In this document: one piece after another, positions 18,326 to 25,851 of the stretch | Layout: each line of letters starts with the position of its first letter | Position numbering within the stretch: the first letter of the stretch is position 1 | From: Sulfuritalea sp. | GTDB lineage: Bacteria; Pseudomonadota; Gammaproteobacteria; Burkholderiales; Rhodocyclaceae | Length of the DNA stretch: 50,809 bases | NCBI GenBank assembly: GCA_016716965.1 | Contig: JADJUP010000040.1 | Span: 1 to 50,809, forward strand | Reading direction: 5' to 3' | Notes under the pieces: generated by a model | Seen by the model: only the letters and a program-made list of their open reading frames with translations | Told to the model about the DNA's origin: nothing | The model's database searches: none | Made by a program: the position numbers and the translations under genes

Positions 18326-19398
18326 TGAAACTCATTGCGCCCCGCCCTGCCCGCCTGCTGCTGGCCGTATCCGCCCTCTGCCTCGCGCTTCCGGCCAGTG
18401 CCGCCACAGCATTTGCCTACGTCAGCAACCAGAAGGGCAATGTCACGACCATCGACCTCGCCACCTTCGAAACGGTCGGCGAAATCGATATAGGCGGTGC
18501 GTCCCCACGCGGCATAGGCGTCACCGCCGACGGCAAACTGCTGGTGGTCGCGACGCGCGAAAAGGGTGATCTCGCGGTAGTCGACCTGCAAACGCGCAAG
18601 CTGGTGAGGCGCATTCCGATCGGCAAGAACCCCGAGTTCGTCCGCGTCCGCGGCGACCAGGCCTTCGTCTCCTTCGAGCCCGCCTCGGCAGGGGGACCGC
18701 CACCGAAACCCGGCTCGAAGGAAGCCGTGGAACTGAAGCAAAAACGCGCCGACGACAAGGAAGAGCGGGCGCGCATCGCGATCGTCGATCTCAAGGCCGG
18801 CACGAAAGTCGGCGAGATCACCGGCGGCATGGAAACCGAAGGCATCGAATTCTCCGCCGACGGCAGCAGGATCATCGTCACCAATGAAGAAGACAACAAC
18901 CTCACGGTGCACGACATCGCCAGCGGCAAGCTGCTCAAGACCATCGACACCAAGCCCTACGGCGTGCGTCCGCGCGGCATCAAGATGGCGCCCGACGGCA
19001 AGTCCTACGTCGCCACCATCGAGTTCGGCAACAGGATGGTGCTGCTCGATGCGGAATTCAACCTGGTCAAGGTGGTGGCCACCGGCGATACGCCCTATGG
19101 CGTGGCCTTTGGCCGCGACGGCAAGCGCCTGTATGTCGCCCTGGCCCGGGGCAAGACCCTGCAGGTATTCGATGGCGCGAGCCTCGCTTTCGTCACCGAG
19201 TATCCGATCGGCGATCGTTGCTGGCATTTCAGCTTCACCCCCGACGACAAGCACATCCTGCTTGCCTGCGGCCGTTCCAACGAGGTCGTGGTGCTCGATG
19301 CCGCCAGCGGCAAGATCGTCAAGCGCATTGCCGACAAGCAGATGCCCTGGGGCATAGTCACCTATCCGAAAGCCTTCGGCAGCCTGGATGCGCCTTGA
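18325..19398 (+). CDS. YVTN beta-propeller protein associated with PQQ-dependent catabolism
   Basis: Exported seven-bladed propeller, 357 residues. A signal peptide (LLLAVSALCLALPASA) leads into repeated blades: FAYVSNQKGNVTTIDLATFE, GIGVTADGKLLVVATREKGD, GIEFSADGSRIIVTNEEDNN, GIKMAPDGKSYVATIEFGNR, GVAFGRDGKRLYVALARGKT, and HFSFTPDDKHILLACGRSNE. A charged insert rich in Lys and Glu (about residues 128-155) breaks blade three. This is the form found next to PQQ alcohol dehydrogenase genes; its task is unknown, perhaps a scaffold or chaperone in the periplasm. Translationally coupled to yceI. Facing the convergent DUF2149 operon. Confidence 0.88.
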   Translation: MKLIAPRPARLLLAVSALCLALPASAATAFAYVSNQKGNVTTIDLATFETVGEIDIGGASPRGIGVTADGKLLVVATREKGDLAVVDLQTRKLVRRIPIGKNPEFVRVRGDQAFVSFEPASAGGPPPKPGSKEAVELKQKRADDKEERARIAIVDLKAGTKVGEITGGMETEGIEFSADGSRIIVTNEEDNNLTVHDIASGKLLKTIDTKPYGVRPRGIKMAPDGKSYVATIEFGNRMVLLDAEFNLVKVVATGDTPYGVAFGRDGKRLYVALARGKTLQVFDGASLAFVTEYPIGDRCWHFSFTPDDKHILLACGRSNEVVVLDAASGKIVKRIADKQMPWGIVTYPKAFGSLDAP

Positions 19399-19423
19399 GG
19401 CGGGCCGAGATCCGGTGAGATAG

Positions 19424-19447
19424 AAAAGTCGGCGCTGGCGACACGGC
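19424..19447 (-). repeat. 24-bp dispersed repeat, copy A
   Basis: Minus strand GCCGTGTCGCC then AGCGCCGACTTTT. Identical over 24 bases to copy B at 31359. It lies in the gap between two convergent stops. See the finding on the repeat family. Confidence 0.8.
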
Positions 19448-19461
19448 AGTTCGAATCCGCT

Positions 19462-19797
19462 TTACGGCTTCGCGGCGCTGCCGGCGGGATCAGGCACATA
19501 CACGAGGGAACCATCGGCCATGCGGTAGGCGACGCCGGCACGCACGCCCTTGCCGCTGCCGACCACGCCGGCCCCCTGGTAGCGCTCGATCTTCGCGCCA
19601 TCCTTGGTGACGATCTCCATGTCCGGCTTGCCGGCATTGCGGATCAGGGTCAGCGTGTCGCTGGTGAAGGGATTCAGCGGATTGTTGGCGATCGCCAGCA
19701 TCAGCGCCGCGATCACCACGAGGAACACATCGATCAGGTTGACCAGCGACAGGATCGGATCGTCGCCATCGCCGTCGTCATCCAGGCGCAGCCTCAT
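19462..19797 (-). CDS. DUF2149 protein, ExbD-like
   Basis: Small protein of 111 residues. After an acidic N-terminus it has one transmembrane helix, PILSLVNLIDVFLVVIAALM, in which the Asp of NLIDVF sits where ExbD/TolR/MotB carry their proton-conducting Asp. The periplasmic tail (IERYQGAGVVGSGKGVRAGV) is short. DUF2149 genes are known beside MotA/TolQ/ExbB genes, sometimes with cobaltochelatase-like CobN. Its ATG overlaps the stop of the ExbB-like gene by 4 bases. Inferred role: the ExbD-like half of a proton-driven motor that energises TonB. Confidence 0.75.
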   Translation of the reverse strand: MRLRLDDDGDGDDPILSLVNLIDVFLVVIAALMLAIANNPLNPFTSDTLTLIRNAGKPDMEIVTKDGAKIERYQGAGVVGSGKGVRAGVAYRMADGSLVYVPDPAGSAAKP

Positions 19798-20315
19798 GCC
19801 CCGCCACCCATCTCGCGCTCGGCCTGCAACAGCTCGACGGCATACCAGCGCTTGCGCACGTTGGCGATCCAGTAGGTCAGCGCCGAGGCGATCAGCGCCA
19901 AGATTACCGCCGAGAAAGCCACCATAAGGCTGCGCGAGACATCCATCAACTGGCCATCGCCGAGCGCCTTGAGCGCGGGGCCCATCGGAATCATGGTTGC
20001 CACCAGGCCCAGCATCGGCGTCACGCGGGTCACGATGCGAATGAATTCGAGTCGCGTCACGGCCTCGGCCTCGAGCTCGGCCAGGGACAGGTCGGGCATG
20101 CGTCGCCGCGCGTCGAGCAGTTCGAAGGCGGCCGGCACCTGCTTCTGGCGCTGCCGCCACTGCCAGGCGAAGGCGCCCAGCGCATAGAACGCGTAGAGAA
20201 AAAGGAAGGCGATGGCGAGCAGCACCGGCACCAGGAACAACTGGCTGATGCCGAACATCAGGGTTTCCAGCAGGGTGCCGAAGTTCACCGCCGCGCCCGC
20301 CGCCTCCGCCGCCAT
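19794..20315 (-). CDS. MotA/TolQ/ExbB proton-channel family protein
   Basis: Inner-membrane protein of 173 residues with three helices: LFLVPVLLAIAFLFLYAFYA, a central LEFIRIVTRVTPMLGLVATMIPMGPALKAL shown here as RVTPMLGLVATMIPMGP, and MVAFSAVILALIASALTYW. The TPMLGLVATMIPMGPAL motif is the ExbB/TolQ signature. It overlaps the Sel1 gene upstream by one base and the DUF2149 gene downstream by four. With that gene it can form an ExbBD-like motor. Other window genes encode a TonB and two receptors that would need one. Confidence 0.85.
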   Translation of the reverse strand: MAAEAAGAAVNFGTLLETLMFGISQLFLVPVLLAIAFLFLYAFYALGAFAWQWRQRQKQVPAAFELLDARRRMPDLSLAELEAEAVTRLEFIRIVTRVTPMLGLVATMIPMGPALKALGDGQLMDVSRSLMVAFSAVILALIASALTYWIANVRKRWYAVELLQAEREMGGGA

Positions 20316-21235
20316 CAGGTGCCCGCCGCATGCGGCAGATGGACGCGAACGCGAACCCCCTGCGCGGGACGCTGGAACATCACACCCGCGAGGAAGGCCG
20401 CAAACAGCAGCCAGGCCAGACCGCCGAGCCCGCCCGCGGGAACCACCGGCGCAGTTGTCGCCGGATTGAGCTGCAGGCCCACGATCGTCGGGTCGGTTGA
20501 CGCTGCGGCAGGTTGCGGCGGAACCAGATCGGGCATCTGATCGGAGCGCGGCGCCAGGGCGACGGCACGCGGCGGGACCTGCCGCGCGGAGCGGTCACCG
20601 GCAATTCCGACGTCGATGCCTTGCACCGAAAGCATAGGCGCCAGTGCCGCCGCCGTCGGCGTTCCGGCGCCCATGCCGCGACTGTCCCGGGCGCCGGTGT
20701 GGTAGCCGGTGCGCAGGAATTCGGCGGCTTCCTCGCTGCCTTCCGCCGCCGCCTGGCGGAACCATTTCATGGCTTCGTCGGGATCCCGCGCGACGCCGCG
20801 CCCCTCGAACAGCACCGTGGCGTAATGCATGCGGCCCAGCGGACCGTAGGCCGGATCGCTGCTCATCGCCGCCTGGCGCAGCAGGTCGGCCGCCACCTTC
20901 AGGTCGCGCTCCGTGCCGTTGCCGTTTTCGACCTGCAGCGCCTTCCAGATCATCGCCCCGACATAGCCGGCGGCGATGCATTTGTCGAATATCTTGTTGG
21001 CATTGTCATGGTCGCCGCACTTTGCCAGCAGGTAACCCTTGCTGCAGGTGGTCACGCTCGCCGGCTGGTCGACCGCCGCCTGCAACGTCATGTCGCCGAC
21101 CTGGTTCTCGAGGTCGGTCGGATCGCCCGGGATCACCGTGCCGCCGCAGAAGCTGACGCCGGCAAGGCTGGTTGCCCCGGCGGTGGGAATCGCCAACGTG
21201 GCGACCGCGATCAAGCCTGCCATCAAGCGCCTCAA
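20315..21235 (-). CDS. Sel1-repeat exported protein with C-terminal membrane helix
   Basis: About 306 residues. The likely start is TTG 21235, 8 bases after GAAGGAG; ATG 21223 is an alternative. A signal peptide (LIAVATLAIPTAGA) precedes Cys-rich text (SFCGG, VTTCSKGYLLAKCGD) and Sel1/TPR-like repeats, the clearest being YGPLGRMHYATVLFEGRGVA and EAMKWFRQAAAEGSEEAAEF. A Pro-rich linker and a helix (LGGLAWLLFAAFLAGVMF) anchor the end. Sel1 proteins are protein-protein scaffolds. Genetic coupling to the ExbB/DUF2149 pair suggests it belongs to the same complex. Confidence 0.75.
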   Translation of the reverse strand: MRRLMAGLIAVATLAIPTAGATSLAGVSFCGGTVIPGDPTDLENQVGDMTLQAAVDQPASVTTCSKGYLLAKCGDHDNANKIFDKCIAAGYVGAMIWKALQVENGNGTERDLKVAADLLRQAAMSSDPAYGPLGRMHYATVLFEGRGVARDPDEAMKWFRQAAAEGSEEAAEFLRTGYHTGARDSRGMGAGTPTAAALAPMLSVQGIDVGIAGDRSARQVPPRAVALAPRSDQMPDLVPPQPAAASTDPTIVGLQLNPATTAPVVPAGGLGGLAWLLFAAFLAGVMFQRPAQGVRVRVHLPHAAGT

Positions 21236-21309
21236 AATGAAAACTCCTTCGTGGGTACCCGCAGAATCATACTGCGGCAAACGATCCGGGGCCGGCGCGG
21301 GGGGCCATG

Positions 21310-21871
21310 TCACTCAATCTTCAGGATCGGCAGCCAGTGGCTGCGCGGGTCACCCGGCGTCAGGTCCAGCGCGCGGATCGGCCTCTGGCGACGCTCGACC
21401 GGCACGCTGTCGGGAGTGATGAAGGGATCCATGTCGACATCGTGCAACTGGCCGACGATGCCGTTTTCGGTCAGCGTCATGCGGTAGTACAGCCCGTTGA
21501 AAGGATCGATGTGCAGGGATTTCGGCGCCGTGCGCATGAACAGCAATGCGTATTCCAGCGGCACGAGATCGCCGGCACTGATGACCTGGGCTTCGCGTTC
21601 GACCGGAAAATGGCACAGGCGCTGGCGCGGCCCGGTCAGGCAGCGAAACGGGCGCATGGCGAGAAAATATTCCTCCAGCGTTTCCTCCATCGTCACCTTG
21701 AAGCGGGTTTGCCCCCCGCCGGCCGGCGTAAATACCACCGTCCCGATGCGCTGCCGCTCGCCATCTGCGTTGCTCAACCAGATGCCGCGGCTCCCCGACA
21801 GTTCTGCGGCAAAGCTCGCCAGCGGACGGAAGGAACGCGCACAACAGGACCCACAAGTATCGAAGTTTCAT
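21310..21871 (-). CDS. exported protein of unknown function (one frameshift in the signal peptide)
   Basis: Reads MKLRYLWVLLCAFLPS from ATG 21871, then one extra base near 21824 shifts the frame to LASFAAELSGSRGIWLSNAD, which stays open to 21310. The mature part (about 165 residues) has GTVVFTPAGGGQTRFKVTME, YFLAMRPFRCLTGPRQRLCH, YALLFMRTAPKSLHIDPFNG and LYYRMTLTENGIVGQLHDVD. I do not recognise a named family. It begins the operon with the Sel1 protein and the ExbB/DUF2149 pair, and lies right after the terminator of the alcohol dehydrogenase gene. The pattern of two Cys and an acidic HDVDMDPFIT stretch could suit ligand or metal binding, which is only a guess. Confidence 0.6.
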
Positions 21872-21900
21872 GGCGCGTCCGTCCTCACGAACCCGGCGAA

Positions 21901-21939
21901 AGAAAAAAGACCGGCGGCAACTTGCGTTGCGCCGGCCTT
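21901..21939 (-). terminator. rho-independent terminator of the alcohol dehydrogenase gene
   Basis: On the minus strand GGCCGGCGCAAC pairs with GTTGCCGCCGGTC around a short GCAA loop with one bulged base, followed by TTTTTTCTTT. It lies about 55 bases after the dehydrogenase stop and before the unknown exported gene on the same strand, so that gene needs read-through or its own promoter. Confidence 0.8.
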
Positions 21940-21991
21940 CAAATGAAGCGATCCGCATTCTCGGACGGACCACGTCAGGAGGAGACTTTCC

Positions 21992-23749
21992 TTACTTGCC
22001 GCTCTTGTGCAGTTTGAACACCCACATCGAACCGCCCTGGTTCAGGTAGTTGACCTTCTTGGCTACGTCACCACCCCACAACGGAACCGCACCACCCCAA
22101 CCGGACGCGACACCGATGTACTGCTCGCCATCCTGCTCCCAACTGATCGGAGGCGCGACCACGCCGGAGCCGGTCTGGAACGACCAGACTTCCTTGCCGG
22201 TCTTGGCATCTGCCGCCTTCAGGTAGCCTTCCGGGGTGCCCCAGAACACCAGGCCGCCCTTGGTCGTCATCACGCCACCCCACAGCGGAGCGTTGTTCTT
22301 GACTTCCCAGACGATCTTGCCGGTGGCGGGATCGATGGCACGCATGGCGCCGATGTAGTCGCCGCCGATCTCCTTGGAATCGAGCGTCTTGATCGTGAAA
22401 CCGGCGCCGAGGTAGGCCGCGCCCTTCTTGTAGGTGACCGGCTCGTTCCAGATCTCCATGCCCCATTCGTTTGCGGGCACATAGAAGTAGCCGGTATCCG
22501 GGCTGTAAGCCATCGGCATCTGGTTCTTGCCACCGAGGAAGGACGGCGCGGAGAACACGGAGGTGCCCTTCTTGCCATCGGCGCTCTTGGCGGGATCGCC
22601 GGGACGGTTGGCCGGATCGAACTTCGGACGACCGTTCTCATCCAGGCCGGTGGCCCAGGTGATCTTCTTGACGAAGGGGAAGCCCTTCTGGAATTTGCCG
22701 CTCTTGGCGTCGAGCACGTAGAAGAAGCCGTTGCGATCGGCCTTGCCGCCGAGGTGCTTGCCGTCCTTGCTCTTGAAGGTGACGAACTCGTTTACGCCGT
22801 CATAATCCCAGCCGTCGTTGGGCGTGCCCTGGAAGTGCCAGACGATCTTGCCGGTGGCAACGTCGATGGCCACTGTCGAGCAGGAGTAGAGGTTGTCGCC
22901 GGGACGCAGCGCGCTGTTCCACGGTGCCGGGTTGCCGGTGCCGAAGTAGGCCAGGCCGGTCTCGGGATCGTAGGTGCCGCCGAGCCAGGTGGCGGCGCCG
23001 CCGGTCTTCCACAGGTCGCCGGGCCAAGTGGCGTTGGTGGTGCCGGAAACGCCGTTCTCCTTGCCATCCTTCATGCCCATGTGGCCTTCTACCGTCGGGC
23101 GAACCCAGACCATCTTGCCGGTCTTGGCATCACGCGCTTCGACGCGGCCAATGACGCCGAACTCGCCGCCGGAAACGCCGGTGAGGACCAGGCCTTTGGC
23201 GATGATCGGTGCCGCCGTGGCGGAATAGCCGGCCGAATACTCGTCGATCTTTTCCTTCCAGACGACCTTGCCGGAACCCTGGTCAAGGGCGACCAGCTGG
23301 GCATCCAGCGTGGCGAAGATCACCAGGTTGTCGTACAGGGCCGCGCCGCGATTGACCACGTCGCAGCAGGGCATGATGCCGTCGGGCAGGCGATGCTCGT
23401 ACTGCCAGAGCTTCTTGCCGGTCTTGGCATCGAGGGCGAACAGGCGGGAGTAGGAACCCGTCACGAACATCCTGCCGTTGTGGATTACCGGCTGCGATTC
23501 CTGGCCGCGCTGCTTTTCGCCGCCGAAGGAAAAGGACCAGACCGGGACCAGATCCTTGACGTTCTTTGTATTGATCTTGGCCAGCGGGCTGTAGCGCTGC
23601 CCCTGGGTGCCGAGGCCCCAGGACAATACGTCGCCAGTCGACTTGGCGTCGTTCTCGATGTCCTTGTCAGTGACGGCGGCAACAGCCGGCGCGCCAGCCA
23701 GTGAAAACAGGGCGCCTGCAACCAGCACCGAAGTCAGGGTACGTTTCAT
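21992..23749 (-). CDS. PQQ-dependent alcohol dehydrogenase, lanthanide-type (ExaF/PedH-like)
   Basis: Periplasmic quinoprotein, 585 residues, oxidising alcohols to aldehydes. ATG 23749 has AGGAGG upstream; the longer start lacks one. A signal peptide ends near AVAA. Eight-bladed propeller W motifs recur (DAKTGKKLWQYE, DATTG-like repeats). Key residues: adjacent Cys pair PCCD (128-129), metal ligands Glu196 in GGEFGV and Asn273 in GTGNPAPWN, catalytic Asp315 in GWDYDGVNE. The residue two places on is Asp317; this extra Asp marks lanthanide-dependent XoxF, ExaF and PedH, where calcium enzymes carry Ala or Ser. A sigma-54 promoter lies 65 bases upstream. The likely electron acceptor is the PedF-like cytochrome encoded at 10167. 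Confidence 0.92.
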   Translation of the reverse strand: MKRTLTSVLVAGALFSLAGAPAVAAVTDKDIENDAKSTGDVLSWGLGTQGQRYSPLAKINTKNVKDLVPVWSFSFGGEKQRGQESQPVIHNGRMFVTGSYSRLFALDAKTGKKLWQYEHRLPDGIMPCCDVVNRGAALYDNLVIFATLDAQLVALDQGSGKVVWKEKIDEYSAGYSATAAPIIAKGLVLTGVSGGEFGVIGRVEARDAKTGKMVWVRPTVEGHMGMKDGKENGVSGTTNATWPGDLWKTGGAATWLGGTYDPETGLAYFGTGNPAPWNSALRPGDNLYSCSTVAIDVATGKIVWHFQGTPNDGWDYDGVNEFVTFKSKDGKHLGGKADRNGFFYVLDAKSGKFQKGFPFVKKITWATGLDENGRPKFDPANRPGDPAKSADGKKGTSVFSAPSFLGGKNQMPMAYSPDTGYFYVPANEWGMEIWNEPVTYKKGAAYLGAGFTIKTLDSKEIGGDYIGAMRAIDPATGKIVWEVKNNAPLWGGVMTTKGGLVFWGTPEGYLKAADAKTGKEVWSFQTGSGVVAPPISWEQDGEQYIGVASGWGGAVPLWGGDVAKKVNYLNQGGSMWVFKLHKSGK

Positions 23750-23814
23750 CAAATCCACCTCCTGGAATTTATGGTTCATCGAACATGCCCTCGCACGTCC
23801 GTCCGAAACCTCTT

Positions 23815-23830
23815 AGCAAGCACGATGCCA
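23815..23830 (-). promoter_or_regulatory. sigma-54 (-24/-12) promoter of the PQQ alcohol dehydrogenase
   Basis: Minus strand TGGCATCGTGCTTGCT, a full match to TGGCAY-N5-TTGCW at the right spacing. Start of transcription would be about 55 bases before the ATG. The 334-base space 23750-24083 holds this promoter and the site at 23922-23938; I see no gene in it. Confidence 0.88.
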
Positions 23831-23921
23831 GCGGAAAGCAACTCATGAAAAGCCGCAATCCTGCATTTTTTGGACTCTCCCGGAAAATGCTGCGTCGCAC
23901 CGTGGTTCAAATGCGTGCAGG

Positions 23922-23938
23922 TGTTCCAGAATGCGACA
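23922..23938. promoter_or_regulatory. upstream activator site of the alcohol dehydrogenase promoter
   Basis: TGTTCC-AGAAT-GCGACA, the same 17-base layout as the sites before aor and pedF, with one half perfect. It lies about 92 bases upstream of the -24 element, almost the same distance as at pedF. Confidence 0.6.
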
Positions 23939-24083
23939 AGCCCTGTTCTGCCGCAACTGTCCGGGCCACGCCGGAACCAAGCAGGGAAGGCCTCGCTGGC
24001 GTTGGCCGGAAAAGCGAATGGAAGGCCCGCCCCCATCCGCTTCGCTCGACTATCGATCGTCGCTCCGAACCAGACATTTCACG

Positions 24084-25043
24084 CTAACGCGAACGCCTCA
24101 ATGTCTCGCTTTCATAGCGGCGATAAAGATGCGCCACGGAGCGCGCGAATTCTTCTCGGGAGAGTGGGATCGCAGCGAACTCGGCGGGTATGGCGAGGCC
24201 GAACAACTCGCTCATTTCGTCGCCGCGTTCCGCCGCCCGGCGCAGGGCGTCTTCGAGCCAGACCAGGTAGCGGCGGGTCTGCTCGATGGCGCGGCCGTCA
24301 CCGACTGGGTCGCCATGACCCGGCACCAGCACTCGGTAGGATACGGTCGCGAGGCGGTCCAGGGCGGCAAGCCATTGCGCGATGCTTGCATGGGGCGTGG
24401 TCGGCGCGCGCTGGTAAAAAACCAGGTCGCCGGCAAAGAGCACGCCGGTGCTGCGATCGAGGACCACCAGGTCGCCCGAGGTGTGACCCGACAGCGAGAT
24501 CAACTCCAGTTCGTGGCCGCCGATCGACTGCACACCCGGCCGCAGCGATTCGCCGGCAGGCACCGGCTCCGTACCCTTGATCCAGTCGCCGGAAAGGCGA
24601 TAGACGTTGTCGGTGAAGGCGCCGCCCTCCTCCTTCTGTCCGGCGATGGTAGCCGCCAATGCGGAGGTCGGTATCCCGGCGAACGCCTGGTTGCCAAGAA
24701 AATGATCAGGATGGTGGTGGGTGTTGAACACCCGGATCACGGGCTTTTCTGTGACCCGGGCGATCGCCCTGCGCATCTGTTGCGCGTAGCGGCGCGAGGG
24801 GCCGCTGTCGATCACCACCACGCCTTCCGTCGTTACGATGAAGGCCGTATTGACGATGTTGCCGCCGTTGCTGCGATTGAAATCCTCGGTCTTGCCGATC
24901 AGGACCCAGGTGTCGTCGGCGACCTTGCGCGGCGTCAGGCCGTAATCAAGATCGTCGGAGGCCACCGCGGCGCCTGGCAGCAGGCCGCACAGCAACACGG
25001 TGAGCAACAGGCCGGCCGCGCGACACCCGCACCTCCAACTCAT
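24084..25043 (-). CDS. quinoprotein relay system zinc metallohydrolase 1 (metallo-beta-lactamase fold)
   Basis: Exported metallo-beta-lactamase-fold protein, 319 residues. ATG 25043 overlaps the SoxYZ-like stop by 4 bases (ATGA). Signal peptide GLLLTVLLCGLLPGAAVA. All metal-site motifs are intact: NTHHHPDHFLGN, SLSGHTSGDLVVLD, VLFAGDLVF, VPGHGDPVG. The SoxYZ-like carrier plus this hydrolase is the set described in databases as a quinoprotein relay system, by analogy with SoxYZ/SoxB or SoxH chemistry; no reaction is proven. Neighbour genes for the receptor and alcohol dehydrogenase support a role in quinoprotein function. Confidence 0.85.
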   Translation of the reverse strand: MSWRCGCRAAGLLLTVLLCGLLPGAAVASDDLDYGLTPRKVADDTWVLIGKTEDFNRSNGGNIVNTAFIVTTEGVVVIDSGPSRRYAQQMRRAIARVTEKPVIRVFNTHHHPDHFLGNQAFAGIPTSALAATIAGQKEEGGAFTDNVYRLSGDWIKGTEPVPAGESLRPGVQSIGGHELELISLSGHTSGDLVVLDRSTGVLFAGDLVFYQRAPTTPHASIAQWLAALDRLATVSYRVLVPGHGDPVGDGRAIEQTRRYLVWLEDALRRAAERGDEMSELFGLAIPAEFAAIPLSREEFARSVAHLYRRYESETLRRSR

Positions 25044-25792
25044 TGCGCCACCCGCGCATTGATCCGGTTGCCGTTGTTGTCGCGGCCGACCAGGCTGAGC
25101 CCGGGCGGTGGCGTACCGGGAAAGTCGAAGGAGAAAACCGGGTTCTCGGAAACGGGCTCGAAGGTGTCGATGCGCATCCACTCGCGCCCGGTGGCATCTT
25201 GCAGCGCCAGCCGTTCGATAAAGAAGGCCGGGATACCGGGCGCGAGGCCGGTGTCCATCGGATGCATGATATTGACCTTGACCCGACTCTGCTGCTCGCC
25301 CGGCCAGACACGGGACTGCACCTGACCCAGCGTTTCGTGCCAGTTCGCGGTGCCGCGGCCGACGCTGGGCGCCGTGCAACCGCCGCCGCTGGCGTCGATC
25401 CAGATCCCGCCGACGTGCCAGACGCCGTCCGCCGTTTCCGCCATGGCACGCACGGGGCTGCCCTGCTGCAGCTTCATGCGGAAATGCAGGACTGGCAAGG
25501 CACCCTGCGCCGAGAACTCGAGTACCTTGACGATGGGGTTGAGGTCGGCCACCACCAGCACGCGGCGCACGTCGGCCAGGCCGGATATCTTGACGCCCAC
25601 CGGCACGTTCATCGAATCTTCCGCCACCTTGGGGCCGGTGACCACCACCTGCGGATCAAAGACGACCCTCGCCGCCCCCAGGTAGCGCTGCTTCAGGTCG
25701 GTCCATTGCGGCGATTGCAAAGGATCGTCGCCGGCAGCAGCATGCACCGCTCCCGCCCACAACAGAAAAACCAGAATTCCGCAACGCAACAT
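25040..25792 (-). CDS. quinoprotein dehydrogenase-associated SoxYZ-like carrier
   Basis: Exported protein of 250 residues in which a SoxY-like domain and a SoxZ-like domain are fused. The start ATG 25792 follows AAAGGGAAG. Signal peptide CGILVFLLWAGAVHA. The SoxY part ends in GGGC (WIDASGGGCTAPS), the place of the substrate-carrying Cys in SoxY GGCGG; the SoxZ part has VKVNIMHPMDTGLAPG and an Ig-like end (FSFDFPGTPPPGLSLVGRDN). In Sox systems this Cys carries a sulfur substrate; here an alcohol-derived or thiol adduct is possible but unproven. Lies between the receptor and metallohydrolase 1 in one operon. Confidence 0.85.
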   Translation of the reverse strand: MLRCGILVFLLWAGAVHAAAGDDPLQSPQWTDLKQRYLGAARVVFDPQVVVTGPKVAEDSMNVPVGVKISGLADVRRVLVVADLNPIVKVLEFSAQGALPVLHFRMKLQQGSPVRAMAETADGVWHVGGIWIDASGGGCTAPSVGRGTANWHETLGQVQSRVWPGEQQSRVKVNIMHPMDTGLAPGIPAFFIERLALQDATGREWMRIDTFEPVSENPVFSFDFPGTPPPGLSLVGRDNNGNRINARVAQ

Positions 25793-25851
25793 GCACTTCC
25801 CTTTGCAACACACCAGATACGAAGCGCTGATGCATGCAAAAAAAGTGCCCA

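Noticed and set aside
22007..23704. Open frame of 565 codons on the plus strand
   Set aside because: Antisense of the PQQ alcohol dehydrogenase, no recognisable domain.
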